Assembly (NCBI GenBank): GCA_963971285.1
Contig: OZ020258.1
Span: forward strand, 6,138,001 to 6,202,000
DNA from: Astropecten irregularis
Lineage: Eukaryota > Echinodermata > Asteroidea > Paxillosida > Astropectinidae
Direction of reading: 5' to 3'
DNA length: 64,000 nt
Shown here: in pieces, positions 12,001 to 20,600 of the stretch
Numbering within the stretch: position 1 is the stretch's first letter
Layout of the letters: each line of letters opens with the position of its first letter
The notes under the pieces: model-generated
What the model saw: the letters and a program-made list of their open reading frames with translations, nothing else
Told to the model about the DNA's origin: nothing
The model's database searches: none
Made by a program: the position numbers and the translations under genes

Positions 12001-12465
12001 AACACAATTTAGAGATAATTTCACGTAAGTTTGGAAAGTTTGGGGGCAAAAAACGGGAAGGTAGCCTAGGCCTATAAACGGGGTTTTGAAATTTGAAGCC
12101 TTTTAAAATCTGGCAATTTTATGTGCGACCAGAATAGAAAATGTCATTTTTGCGACCCCGTTGATATAGCTAGGCCTAATTGTTGTTTTCCTGTCCAATA
12201 CAACTTGTCCGGAAAATGGACAACCTGACACTGCTGCAAACATATGGCAGGGCAAAACTGTGTAGTCAGCTTTTTTGCTGCATATCAAAACAAATCCTCA
12301 GTATTTAGACACTCATTAGTCTTAGAAATACTCACACGCCACATCCACTGTTGTAGCAATGTTTGAAAAGTTTTTCCTCGCAGCTTTTTTGTCTGAGGCG
12401 GTTGCTTTCTTCTTTTTGGACACAGTTTCCCACTTGTTCACGTTTTCAACGTTGAAGGTCGCCAT
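1..12465 (-). CDS. TMEM214: TMEM214-like ER membrane protein, 14 coding exons, 3' end outside the window
   Basis: Splicing the minus strand gives a continuous ~535-residue frame that follows vertebrate TMEM214 (about 690 residues) from its N-terminus. Exons: 12465-12336, 11068-10764, 9725-9641, 8490-8359, 7564-7479, 7034-6929, 6139-6058, 5491-5390, 4310-4271, 3580-3479, 1904-1764, 912-799, 472-355 and 64 to beyond 1. All introns are GT-AG and all phases agree. Recognisable blocks include LADALKALDPRELKAQL, PSLWLGDIVSF, AVNGYRLFIQLI, CLSVLWSCAQAGY, LMLPLLGVKPASAYAM, NHFFPILDFVF, HFFPSLLDRATANCP and MLSSWDKVQKQ. The first hydrophobic segment is near residues 491-508. Human TMEM214 is an ER protein reported to act in ER-stress-induced apoptosis; the same role here is inferred from homology. 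The start has a good context (A at -3, G at +4). About 150 C-terminal residues should lie past position 1. Confidence 0.93.
355..472 (-). CDS. TMEM214: TMEM214 exon 13 (residues 476-514), first transmembrane segment
   Basis: The acceptor is ATACAG and the donor GTATTG. It encodes ELLDRMNGFEFPWKG followed by a hydrophobic run VLTSIALAVITFIAFDIY (about residues 491-508). This corresponds to the PW-initiated hydrophobic segment of vertebrate TMEM214. Confidence 0.9.
677..712. repeat. A-rich low-complexity tract in intron 12
   Basis: Runs of A broken by single Gs; no further structure is seen in this intron. Confidence 0.9.
799..912 (-). CDS. TMEM214: TMEM214 exon 12 (residues 438-475)
   Basis: The acceptor is ATTTAG and the donor GTTAGA. 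It encodes LPRQLLKETVRAFNLTNEDM...CKLACK, matching SLQETIQSLKLTNQELL...CDMACK. Phase 0 at both ends. Confidence 0.9.
913..1403. other. Intron 11 left part, no recognised element
   Basis: Single-copy-looking AT-rich sequence. No coding similarity or repeat structure seen. Confidence 0.5.
1404..1704. mobile_element. TTAA-flanked MITE (AGG...CCT termini) in intron 11
   Basis: A 301-bp element with ends TTAAAGGTGCAGTACAGGAT and ATCCTGTATTGTGCCTTTAA, inverted repeats of about 24 bp. TTAA at both edges with AGG/CCT termini fits a Kolobok-type element; piggyBac also uses TTAA. Its interior shares sequence with the elements at 7741 and 53623. No coding capacity. Confidence 0.8.
1764..1904 (-). CDS. 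TMEM214: TMEM214 exon 11 (residues 391-437)
   Basis: The acceptor is CATTTAG and the donor GTCAGAA. It encodes LLNTLVICLSTDIHCFSKWR and then HLLQSSVLMQHMLSSWDKVQ, matching the SSLLLEHLLSSWEQI block. Confidence 0.92.
1905..2451. other. Intron 10 left part, no recognised element
   Basis: No gene, repeat or RNA feature recognised. Confidence 0.5.
2452..2823. mobile_element. Non-autonomous inverted-repeat element in intron 10
   Basis: The ends are TAAGGTGACCA and TGGTCACCTTA, perfect 11-bp inverted repeats bounding ~370 bp. The right half has repeated C/G-rich motifs such as ATCGGGGACA. There is no transposase frame. The superfamily was not assigned. Confidence 0.7.
3035..3433. mobile_element. 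Degenerate PIF/Harbinger-like MITE in intron 10
   Basis: Left end GGGTCGATTTCACC...CTTTG and right end CAAAG...GTGAAATCGGCCC form imperfect inverted repeats of ~22 bp. The GGG/GGCC start with an ATTTCAC core resembles the element at 6556. Confidence 0.6.
3479..3580 (-). CDS. TMEM214: TMEM214 exon 10 (residues 357-390)
   Basis: The acceptor is GTTACAG and the donor GTAGGA. It encodes SISFGTHPETSLRHFFPSLL then DRATANCPEQMKTE, matching AFGAKPDSTLHTYFPSFLSR in human. Confidence 0.92.
3729..4181. mobile_element. TTAA-flanked MITE with internal duplication in intron 9
   Basis: The left end TTAAAGGTAATATCATACTT occurs twice, at 3729 and 3849, so the first ~120 bp are tandemly duplicated. The right end is a diverged ACCTTTAA at 4181. 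The interior matches the copy at 7741-8105. Confidence 0.7.
4271..4310 (-). CDS. TMEM214: TMEM214 exon 9, a 40-nt micro-exon (residues 343-356)
   Basis: The acceptor is CCACAG and the donor GTAGGC. It encodes LQKQLLKHYSKLK, matching LQEQLCQLYPRLK. It is required: exon 8 cannot be joined directly to exon 10 without losing frame, and this 40-nt exon restores the phase exactly. Confidence 0.88.
4311..5003. other. Intron 8 left part, no recognised element
   Basis: Nothing supported in this stretch. Confidence 0.5.
5004..5287. mobile_element. Foldback (long inverted-repeat) element in intron 8
   Basis: The left arm from TATGTGGATCGGTTTGCGG runs to about 5104. It is mirrored by the right arm ending CCGCAAACCGATCCACATA, with only ~45 bp between the arms. 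The right arm has a ~20-bp internal duplication (ATATAGAAGTGCGAA). Nearly the whole element is hairpin. Confidence 0.8.
5390..5491 (-). CDS. TMEM214: TMEM214 exon 8 (residues 309-343)
   Basis: The acceptor is ACTCAG and the donor GTGAGT. It encodes QKMDKQKAHKVLGPNHFFPI then LDFVFTPGTALPA, matching the GPKDFFPLLDFAYMPNNSL block. Confidence 0.92.
5672..5852. mobile_element. Short foldback MITE in intron 7
   Basis: Ends AAGACACTGTTGCTATATCA and TGATATAGCAACAGTGTCTT are inverted over ~40 bp, including a GCAAGCTTTTGC-like inner part, around a ~100-bp centre. Confidence 0.75.
6058..6139 (-). CDS. TMEM214: TMEM214 exon 7 (residues 282-309)
   Basis: The acceptor is TTCCAG and the donor GTAAG. It encodes VWCGLMLPLLGVKPASAY followed by AMANLDRIL, nearly collinear with VWLGIMLPVLGIKSLSPFAI in human. 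This is the best-conserved segment. Confidence 0.92.
6284..6865. repeat. Direct duplication in intron 6, second copy split by a MITE
   Basis: Copy 1 (6284-6457) and copy 2 (6458 to ~6865) share AGGTCGACCCAATTCA, AACTTATTACACTG, ACATACGGCCAT and GGAAGACTTTTGGG at matching offsets. Copy 2 is longer only because of the 237-bp insertion at 6556-6792, so copy 1 shows the empty site. Confidence 0.8.
6556..6792. mobile_element. PIF/Harbinger-like MITE with CAT target duplication
   Basis: The ends GGGCCAATTTCACGGCGCTG and CAGCGCCATGAAATTAGCCC are inverted repeats. CAT flanks both sides (6553-6555 and 6793-6795), whereas the related empty copy at 6284-6457 has it once. A 3-bp duplication and GGG termini fit PIF/Harbinger. 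Confidence 0.8.
6929..7034 (-). CDS. TMEM214: TMEM214 exon 6 (residues 247-281)
   Basis: The acceptor is CAACAG and the donor GTAGG. It encodes HLTMVRRKQ...CLSVLWSCAQAGYSDPIIGLK, matching CLTIMWALGQAGFANLTEGLK in the vertebrate protein. Confidence 0.92.
7282..7354 (+). tRNA. tRNA-like sequence, probably a tRNA pseudogene
   Basis: The acceptor strands GGCTGGA/TCCAGTC pair with one G-U. The D arm GCTC...GAGC, a CCTG...CAGG anticodon stem and a GGTTCGAATCC box B are present. By position the anticodon would be GGT (Thr). Position 33 is C instead of T, the last anticodon-stem pair is T-T and the T stem has two mismatches, so function is doubtful. Confidence 0.55.
7479..7564 (-). CDS. TMEM214: TMEM214 exon 5 (residues 218-246)
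   Basis: The acceptor is GTTCAG and the donor GTGAGT. It encodes QTAVNGYRLFIQLIASKHPE, matching LHGYRICIQAILQDKP. Ends on a codon boundary. Confidence 0.9.
7741..8105. mobile_element. TTAA-flanked MITE in intron 4
   Basis: The ends TTAAAGGTAATATCATACTT and AAGTATGATACTACCTTTAA form ~23-bp inverted repeats around 365 bp. Contains a central TGATCTTTTAAAAGATCA palindrome. Non-coding. Same family as 3729 and 53623. Confidence 0.85.
8130..8303 (-). mobile_element. Truncated, inverted copy of the 6556 MITE family
   Basis: Read on the minus strand from 8303 it starts GGGGCCAATTTCACGG and stays alignable to 6556-6725 for ~170 bp; the other terminus is missing. Confidence 0.7.
8359..8490 (-). CDS. 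TMEM214: TMEM214 exon 4 (residues 174-217)
   Basis: The acceptor is GTGCACAG and the donor GTACAC. It encodes YPLGKATKHLLDFL...FLDYCIRELAGDVSK, matching the DYPYS...FFDHCLFTMLQELDK block of vertebrate TMEM214. Confidence 0.9.
8814..9582. mobile_element. Non-autonomous DNA transposon in intron 3
   Basis: The terminal inverted repeats start AAGCCCTGTTCGCACTGGA on the left and AAGCCCCGTTCGTACTGGA on the right. Imperfect similarity (CGAGCC, AGACGATGGGT motifs) reaches ~60 bp inward. The ~770-bp body has no transposase-like frame. Confidence 0.75.
9641..9725 (-). CDS. TMEM214: TMEM214 exon 3 (residues 146-173)
   Basis: The acceptor is TTTTGCAG and the donor GTGAGT. It encodes LWLGDIVSFINKKL..., aligned to the vertebrate SIWLKDLASYLNYKL region. 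Ends in phase 1. Confidence 0.9.
9726..10317. other. Intron 2 right part, no recognised element
   Basis: AT-rich; nothing recognised. Confidence 0.5.
10318..10563 (-). mobile_element. tRNA-derived SINE
   Basis: On the minus strand it begins TGGGGTGCTGTGGCCTAGTG, with a box A-like TGGCCTAGTGG and a box B GGTTCGAATCC about 70 nt downstream. The tail GGGCAAGACACTCTGTCACA matches the copies near 54450-54812. The 3' limit is approximate. Confidence 0.8.
10764..11068 (-). CDS. TMEM214: TMEM214 exon 2 (residues 44-145)
   Basis: The acceptor is ATCAAAG and the donor is the strong GTAAGT at 10763-10758. A weaker GTG donor upstream was discarded because only GTAAGT keeps PSLWL in frame across the junction. 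Residues 88-104 are low-complexity Gly5-Gln6-Lys4. They are followed by the conserved LADALKALDPRELKAQL block at about 117-133. Confidence 0.9.
11069..12335. other. TMEM214 intron 1, no recognised element
   Basis: Contains no repeat, RNA or coding feature that could be supported. Confidence 0.5.
12336..12465 (-). CDS. TMEM214: TMEM214 exon 1 (residues 1-43)
   Basis: Begins MATFNVENVNKWETVSKKKK. The M-A-T start and the W-E-x-V-x-K-K pattern match the vertebrate N-terminus. The donor is GTGAGT after one extra base (phase 1). A lysine-rich stretch follows the start. Confidence 0.9.
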
Positions 12466-12795
12466 GTTGGATTTTCAGGAGAAGGTTCCCTGGTTGGCGG
12501 CACGTAAAATTGTGTTAGTTCTAACGGGACGGGGAACAGCGATAAAAATCGCACGTATCAATGGCATACATTTTGTGGGCGTAGTCGGTAGTTAGGAGGA
12601 GGAGGAGGATGGAATCATTATGATTAATAATGGAGCTGTATACGTAGGCCTACGCGTGTAGAACATTCACCGTGTCATTTCATGGAGCTCACAAAAATGT
12701 CCGTGTTCAATAAAAGTAGTATCCAAACCACCATTAAACTTGAATTCCATTTGATAGTGCCTATTCAAAAATAAAAGAGAAAACTAATTAATTTA
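12466..12795 (-). promoter_or_regulatory. TMEM214: TMEM214 5' flank / presumptive promoter
   Basis: This ~330-bp stretch is all that separates the TMEM214 start codon from the satellite array. It holds a short GGA microsatellite at about 12595-12610. No TATA box is convincing. Assigned as promoter only from its position. Confidence 0.45.
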
Positions 12796-13260
12796 AAGTT
12801 AAACTTTCTCTTATGTTTCCTCCTCAATATATTTGAATAAAGAGAGTTCTTACTCTTAGAGCTATAAAAATTATGGATTGAAGAAATATGGCACTGGACC
12901 TCCTGTCTGGACTCTGGGTTTCCATTTGTGACCATTTGTGATGCAATTGGGTGAGAAAATGGGTCTATTTCAGCCGCTTTGTACAGGGATGTTTTTTTTT
13001 TTAAATGGCTTCTTTGACTGGAGGGTAGGGGTACATTTTTTGTAGTCTGGCACCAGTCAACATGGCTGTTTTCAGGGTATTTTCCTTTGAATGGATTTTC
13101 CTCAAGAAGTCATTGGTTACCCTAACGAAAATTGAAATGAAAATGAAAATTGAATTTTTCAGCTTCATTTTGGTGTATAGCTTGAGTGTCTGCGAAACTT
13201 CCGAGTATTTTTAATCCTTTTTTTTTAAATTGGCTATTTAGCATGGGAGCCTATGGGAAT

Positions 13261-14850
13261 TTATTTACTGGTCTGCACCCCTGAGTTGTTTTGAATGCTG
13301 GTCAACTCGTACGCCGCCCAACTCGTACCGACTCGTACGCCGACCTACTCGTACGCCACCAGTATATTATATCAAAATAAACAAGCAATGAGTGTGCGGT
13401 GCTCGTCCACGTCGGTGGGGGCAAACCTAATTTGAATATAATCTTGATATTATCTACAATTCCTCGTGCACTGTGTTCATCAGTCTAATCATTAGCTTCG
13501 CTCTGTTTAGCTGCCAAATTCATTTCAATGTACACAAGGCAAAAGCAAGGGAATTATATCCTATGGTTACCGAAAAAGTACAATACACACTGGCATAAGA
13601 ACAGCTTAAAACGGCGTCACATTCATAAGCCAATCAGAGTAGGGAAAGTTCAACTTGTATTATCAAACATTATTAATGGCCAATCACGTTTAATCATTCC
13701 AATTTCCAGGCTCTTCCAACGCCAGCAGAGTTGTAATGTTTCTGGATTAATCAGGAAAGTTAAAATTTCTCTTATGTTTCCTCCTCAATGTATTTGAATT
13801 AAGAGAGTTCTTAGAGCTATAAAAAATATGGATTGAAGAAATATGGCACTGGACCTCCTGTCTGGACTCTGGGTTTCCATTTGTGACCATTTGTGATGCA
13901 ATTGGGTGAGAAAATGGGTCTATTTCAGCCGCTTTGTACAGGGATGTTTTTTTTTTTTAATCGCTTCTTTGACTGGAGGGTAGGGGTACATTTTTTTGTA
14001 TAGTCTGGCACCAGTCAACATGGCTGTTTTCAGGGTATTTTCCTTTGGATGGATTTTCCTCAAAAAGTCATTGGTTACCTTATAGAAAATTGAAATGAAA
14101 ATGAAAATTGAAGTTTTCAGCTTCATTTTGGTGTATAGCTTGAGTGTCTGCGAAACTTCTGAGTATTTTTAATCCTTTTTTTTTTTAAATTGGCTATTTA
14201 GAATGGGAGCCTATGGCAATTTATTTACTGGTCTGCACCCCTGAGTTGTTTTGAATGCTGGTCAACTCGTACGCCGCCCAACTCGTACCGACTCGTACGC
14301 CGACCTACTCGTACGCCACCAGCATAACTTCTGAGTATTTTTAATAATTTTTTGAAATTGGCTATTTAGCATGGGAGCCTATGGGAATTTATTTACTGGT
14401 CTGCACCCCTGAGTTGTTTTGAATGCTGGTCAACTCGTACGCCGCCCAACTCGTACCGACTCATACGCCGACCTACTCGTACGCCACCAGCATAACTTCT
14501 GAGTATTTTAAATAATTTTTTGAAATTGGCTATTTAGCATGGGAGCCCATGGGAATTTATTTACTGGTCTGCACCCCTGCCAGTTGTTTTGAATGCTGGT
14601 CAACTCGTACGCCGCCCAACTCGTACCGACTCGTACGCCGACCTACTCGTACGCCACCAGCATAACTTCTGAGTATTTTTAAGAATTTTTTTTTTAAATT
14701 GGCTATTTAGCATGGGAGCCTATGGGAATTTATTTACTGGTCTGCACCCCTGAGTTGTTTTGAATGTTGGTCAATTCGGACGCCGCCAAACTCGTACGCC
14801 CCAACTCGTACCGACTCGTTCGCCGACCAACTCGCACGCCACCAATAACA
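13261..14850. repeat. Example run of the ~168-bp satellite monomer
   Basis: The monomer is marked by TTATTTACTGGTCTGCACCC (13261, 14221, 14389, 14557, 14730 in this stretch) and by a block of ACTCGTACGCC and ACTCGTACCG micro-repeats. Counts per unit along the array are 1, 4, 4, 2, 3, 2, 3, 2, 3, 2, 2, 3, 5, 2 and 3. Confidence 0.9.
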
Positions 14851-17641
14851 AAATAAACAAGCAATGAGTGTGCGGTGCTCGTCCACGTCGGTGGGGGGCA
14901 AACCTAATTTGAATATAATCTTGATATTATCTACAATTCCTCGTGCACTGTGTTCATCAGTCTAATCATTAGCTTCACTCTGTTTAGCTGGCAAATTCAT
15001 TTCAATGTACACAAGGCAAAAGCAAGGGAATTATATCCTATGGTTACCGAAAAAGTACAATACACACTGGCATAAGAACAGCTTAAAACGGCGTCACATT
15101 CATAAGCCAATCAGAGTAGGGAAAGTTCAACTTGTATTATAAAACATTATTAATGGCCAATCACGTTTAATCATTCCAATTTCCAGGCTCTTCCAACGCC
15201 AGCAGGGTTGTAATGTTTCTGGATTAATCAGGAAAGTTAAACTTTCACTTATGTTTCCTCCTCAATATATTTGAATTAAGAGAGTTTTTAGACCTATAAA
15301 AATTATGGATTGAAGAAATATGGCACTGGACCTCCTGTCTGGACTCTGGGTTTCCATTTGTGACCATTTGTGATGCAATTGGGTGAGAAAATGGGTCTAT
15401 TTCAGCCGCTTTGTACAGGGATGTTTTTTTTTTTTAAATGGCTTCTTTGACTGGAGGGTAGGGGTACATTTTTTTGTAGTCTGGCACCAGTCAACATGGC
15501 TGTTTTCAGGGTATTTTCCTTTGGATGGATTTTCCTCAAAAAGTCATTGGTTACCTTATAGAAAATTGAAATGAAAATGAAAATTGAAGTTTTCAGCTTC
15601 ATTTTGGTGCATAGCTTGAGTGTCTGCGAAACTTTCCGAGTATTTTTAATCCTTTTTTTTTTAAATTGGCTATTTAGCATGGGAGCATATGGGAATTTAT
15701 TTACTGGTCTGCACCCCTGAGTTGTTTTGAATGCTGGTCAACTCGTACGCCGCCCAACTCGTACCGACTCGTACGCCGACCTACTCGTACGCCACCAGCA
15801 TAACTTCTGAGTATTTTAAAGAATTTTTTTGAAATTGGCTATTTAGCATGGGAGCCTATGGGAATTTATTTACTGGTCTGCACCCCTGAGTTGTTTTGAA
15901 TGCTGGTCAACTCGTACGCCGCCCAACTCGTACCGACTCGTACGCCGACCAACTCGTACGCCACCAGCATAACTTCTGAGTATTTTTAATACTTTTTTGA
16001 AATTGGCTATTTAGCATGGGAGCCCATGTGAATTTATTTACTGGTCTGCACCCCTGAGTTGTTTTGAATGCTGGTCAATTAGCACGCCGCCAAACTCGTA
16101 CGCCCAAACTCATACCGACTCGTACGCCGACCTACTCGTACGTCACCAGCATAACTTCTGAGTATTTTTTTTAATACTTTTTTGAAATTCGCTATTTAGC
16201 ATGGGAGCCTATGGGAATTTATTTACTGGTCTGCACCCCTGAGTTGTTTTGAATGCTGGTCAATTCGCACGCCGCCCAACTCGTACCGACTCCTTCGCCG
16301 ACCAACTCGTACGCCACCAGTATAATATAACAAAATAAACAAGCAATGAGTGTGCGGTGCTCGTCCACGTCGGTGGGGGGCAAACCTAATTTGAATATAA
16401 TCTTGATATTATCTACAATTCCTCGTGCACTGTGTTCATCAGTCTAATCATTAGCTTCGCTCTGTTTAGCTGCCAAATTCATTTCAATGTACGCAAGGCA
16501 AAAGCAAGGGAATTATATCCTATGGTTACCGAAAAAGTACAATACACACTGGCATAAGAACAGCTTAAAACGGCGTCACATTCATAAGCCAATCAGAGTA
16601 GGGAAAGTTCAACTTGTATTATCAAACATCATTAATGGCCAATCACGTTTAATCATTCCAATTTCCAGGCTCTTCCAACGCCAGCAGGGTTGTAATGTTT
16701 CTGGATTAATCAGGAAAGTTAAACTTTCTCTTATGTTTCCTCCTCAATATATTTGAATTAAGAGAGTTCTTAGAGCTATAAAAATTATGGATTGAAGAAA
16801 TATGGCACTGGACCTCCTGTCTGGACTCTGGGTTTCCATTTGTGACCATGTGTGATGCAATTGGGTGAGAAAGTGGGTCTATTTCAGCCGCTTTGTACAG
16901 GGATGTTTTGTTTTTGAAAATGGCTTCTTTGACTGGAGGGTAGGGGTACATTTTTTTGTAGTCTGGCACCAGTCAACATGGCTGTTTTCAGGGTATTTTC
17001 CTTTGGATGGATTTTCCTCAAAAAGTCATTGGTTACCCTATAGAAAATTGAAATGAAAATGAAAATTGAAGTTTTCAGCTTCATTTTGGTGTATAGCTTG
17101 AGTGTCTGCGAAACTTCCGAGTATTTTTAATCCTTTTTTTTTTTAAATTGGCTATTTAGCATGGGAGCCTATGGGAATGTATTTACTGGTCTGCACCCCT
17201 GAGTTGTTTTGAATGCTGGTTAATTCGCACGCCGCCCAACTCGTACGCCCCAACTCGTACCGACTCGTACGCCGACCTACTCGTACGCCACCAGCATAAC
17301 TTCTGAGTATTTTTAATAATTTTTTGAAATTGGCTATTTAGCATGGGAGACCATGGGAATTTATTTACTGGTCTGCATCCCTGAGTTGTTTTGAATGCTG
17401 GTCAATTCGCACGCCGCCCAACTCGTACGCCCCAACTCGTACCGACTCGTTCGCCGACCAACTCGTACGCCACCAGTATATTATAACAAAATAAACAAGC
17501 AATGAGTGTGCGGTGCTCGTCCACGTCGGTGGGGGCAAACCTAATTTGAATATAATCTTGATATTATCTACAATTCCACGTGCACTGTGTTCATCAGTCT
17601 AATCATTAGCTTCGCTCTGTTTAGCTGCCAAATTCATTTCA

Positions 17642-20600
17642 ATGTACGCAAGGCAAAAGCAAGGGAATTATATCCTATGGTTACCGAAAAAGTACAGTAC
17701 ACACTGGCCTAAGAACAGCTTAAAACGGCGTCACATTCATAAGCCAATCAGAGTAGGGAAAGTTCAACTTGTATTATCAAACATCATTAATGGCCAATCA
17801 CGTTTAATCATTCCAATTTCCAGGCTCTTCCAACGCCAGCAGGGTTGTAATGTTTCTGGATTAATCAGGAAAGTTAAACTTTCTCTTATGTTTCCTCCTC
17901 AATATATTTGAATTAAGAGAGTTCTTAGAGCTATAAAAATTATGGATTGAAGAAATATGGCACTGGACCTCCTGTCTGGACTCTGGGCTTCCATTTGTGA
18001 CCATTTGTGATGCAATTGGGTGAGAAAGTGGGTCTATTTCAGCCGCTTTGTACAGGGATGTTTTTTTTTTTTAAATGGCTTCTTTGACTGGAGGGTAGGG
18101 GTACATTTTTTTTGTAGTCTGGCACCAGTCAACATGGCTGTTTTCAGTGTATTTTCCTTTGGATGGATTTTACTCAAAAAGTCATTAGTTACCCTAACGA
18201 AAATTGAAATGAAAATGAAAATTGAAGTTTTCAGCTTCATTTTGGTGTATAGCTTGAGTGTCTGCGAAACTTCCGAGTATTTTTAATCCTTTTTTTTTAA
18301 ATTGGCTATTTAGCATGGGAGCCTATGGGAATTTATTTACTGGTCTGCACCCCTGAGTTGTTTTGAATGCTGGTCAACTCGTACGCCGCCCAACTCGTAC
18401 CAACTCGTACGCCGACCTACTCGTACGCCACCAGCATAACTTCTGAATATTTTTTAATAATTTTTTGAAATTGGCTATTTAGCATGGGAGCCCATGGGAA
18501 TTTATTTACTGGTCTGCACCCCTGAGTTGTTTTGAATGCTGGTTAATTCGCACGCCGCCCAACTCGTACGCCCCAACTCGTACCGACTCGTACGCCGACC
18601 TACTCGTACGCCACCAGCATAACTTCTGAGTATTTTTAATAATTTTTTGAAATTGGCTATTTAGCATGGGAGCCTATGGGAATTTATTTACTGGTCTGCA
18701 CCCCTGAGTTGTTTTGAATGCTGGTCAATTCGCACGCCGCCTAACTCGTACGCCCCGACTCGTACCGACTCGTTCGCCGACCAACTCGTACGCCACCAGT
18801 ATATTATAACAAAATAAACAAGCAATGAGTGTGCGGTGCTCGTCCACGTCGGTGGGGGCAAACCTAATTTGAATATAATCTTGATATTATCTACAATTCC
18901 ACGTGCACTGTGTTCATCAGTCTAATCATTAGCTTCGCTCTGTTTAGCTGCCAAATTCATTTCAATGTACGCAAGGCAAAAGCAAGGGAATTATATCCTA
19001 TGGTTACCGAAAAAGTACAATACACACTGGCATAAGAACAGCTTAAAACGGCGTCACATTCATAAGCCAATCAGAGTAGGGAAAGTTCAACTTGTATTAT
19101 CAAACATCATTAATGGCCAATCACGTTTAATCATTCCAATTTCCAGGCTCTTCCAACGCCAGCAGGGTGTAATGTTTCTGGATTAATCAGGAAAGTTAAA
19201 CTTTCTCTTATGTTTCCTCCTCAATATATTTGAATTAAGAGAGTTCTTAGAGCTATAAAAATTATGGATTGAAGAAATATGGCACTGGACCTCCTGTCTG
19301 GACTCTGGGTTTCCATTTGTGACCATTTGTGATGCAATTGGGTGAGAAAGTGGGTCTATTTCAGCCGCTTTGTACAGGGATGTTTTTTTTTTGAAAATGG
19401 CTTCTTTGACTGGAGGGTAGGGGTACATTTTTTTTGTAGTCTGGCACCAGTCAACATGGCTGTTTTCAGTGTATTTTCCTTTGGATGGATTTTACTCAAA
19501 AAGTCATTAGTTACCCTAACAAAAATTGAAATGAAAATGAAAATTGAAGTTTTCAGCTTCATTTTGGTGTATAGCTTGAGTGTCTGCGAAACTTCCGAGT
19601 ATTTTTAATCCTTTTTTTTTAAATTGGCTATTTAGCATGGGAGCCTATGGGAATTTATTTACTGGTCTGCACCCCTGAGTTGTTTTGAATGCTGGTCAAC
19701 TCGTACGCCGCCCAACTCGTACCGACTCGTACGCCGACCTACTCGTACGCCACCAGCATGACTTCTGAATATTTTTTAATAATTTTTTGAAATTGGCTAT
19801 TTAGCATGGGAGCCCATGGGAATTTATTTACTGGTCTGCATCCCTGAGTTGTTTTGAATGCTGGTCAATTCGCACGCCGCCCAACTCGTACGCCCCAACT
19901 CGTACCGACTCGTTCGCCGACCAACTCGTACGCCACCAGTATATTATAACAAAATAAACAAGCAATGAGTGTGCGGTGCTCGTCCACGTCGGTGGGGGCA
20001 AACCTAATTTGAATATAATCTTGATATTATCTACAATTCCACGTGCACTGTGTTCATCAGTCTAATCATTAGCTTCGCTCTGTTTAGCTGCCAAATTCAT
20101 TTCAATGTACGCAAGGCAAAAGCAAGGGAATTATATCCTATGGTTACCGAAAAAGTACAGTACACACTGGCCTAAGAACAGCTTAAAACGGCGTCACATT
20201 CATAAGCCAATCAGAGTAGGGAAAGTTCAACTTGTATTATCAAACATCATTAATGGCCAATCACGTTTAATCATTCCAATTTCCAGGCTCTTCCAACGCC
20301 AGCAGGGTTGTAATGTTTCTGGATTAATCAGGAAAGTTAAACTTTCTCTTATGTTTCCTCCTCAATATATTTGAATTAAGAGAGTTCTTAGAGCTATAAA
20401 AATTATGGATTGAAGAAATATGGCACTGGACCTCCTGTCTGGACTCTGGGCTTCCATTTGTGACCATTTGTGATGCAATTGGGTGAGAAAGTGGGTCTAT
20501 TTCAGCCGCTTTGTACAGGGATGTTTTTTTTTTTTAAATGGCTTCTTTGACTGGAGGGTAGGGGTACATTTTTTTGTAGTCTGGCACCAGTCAACATGGC

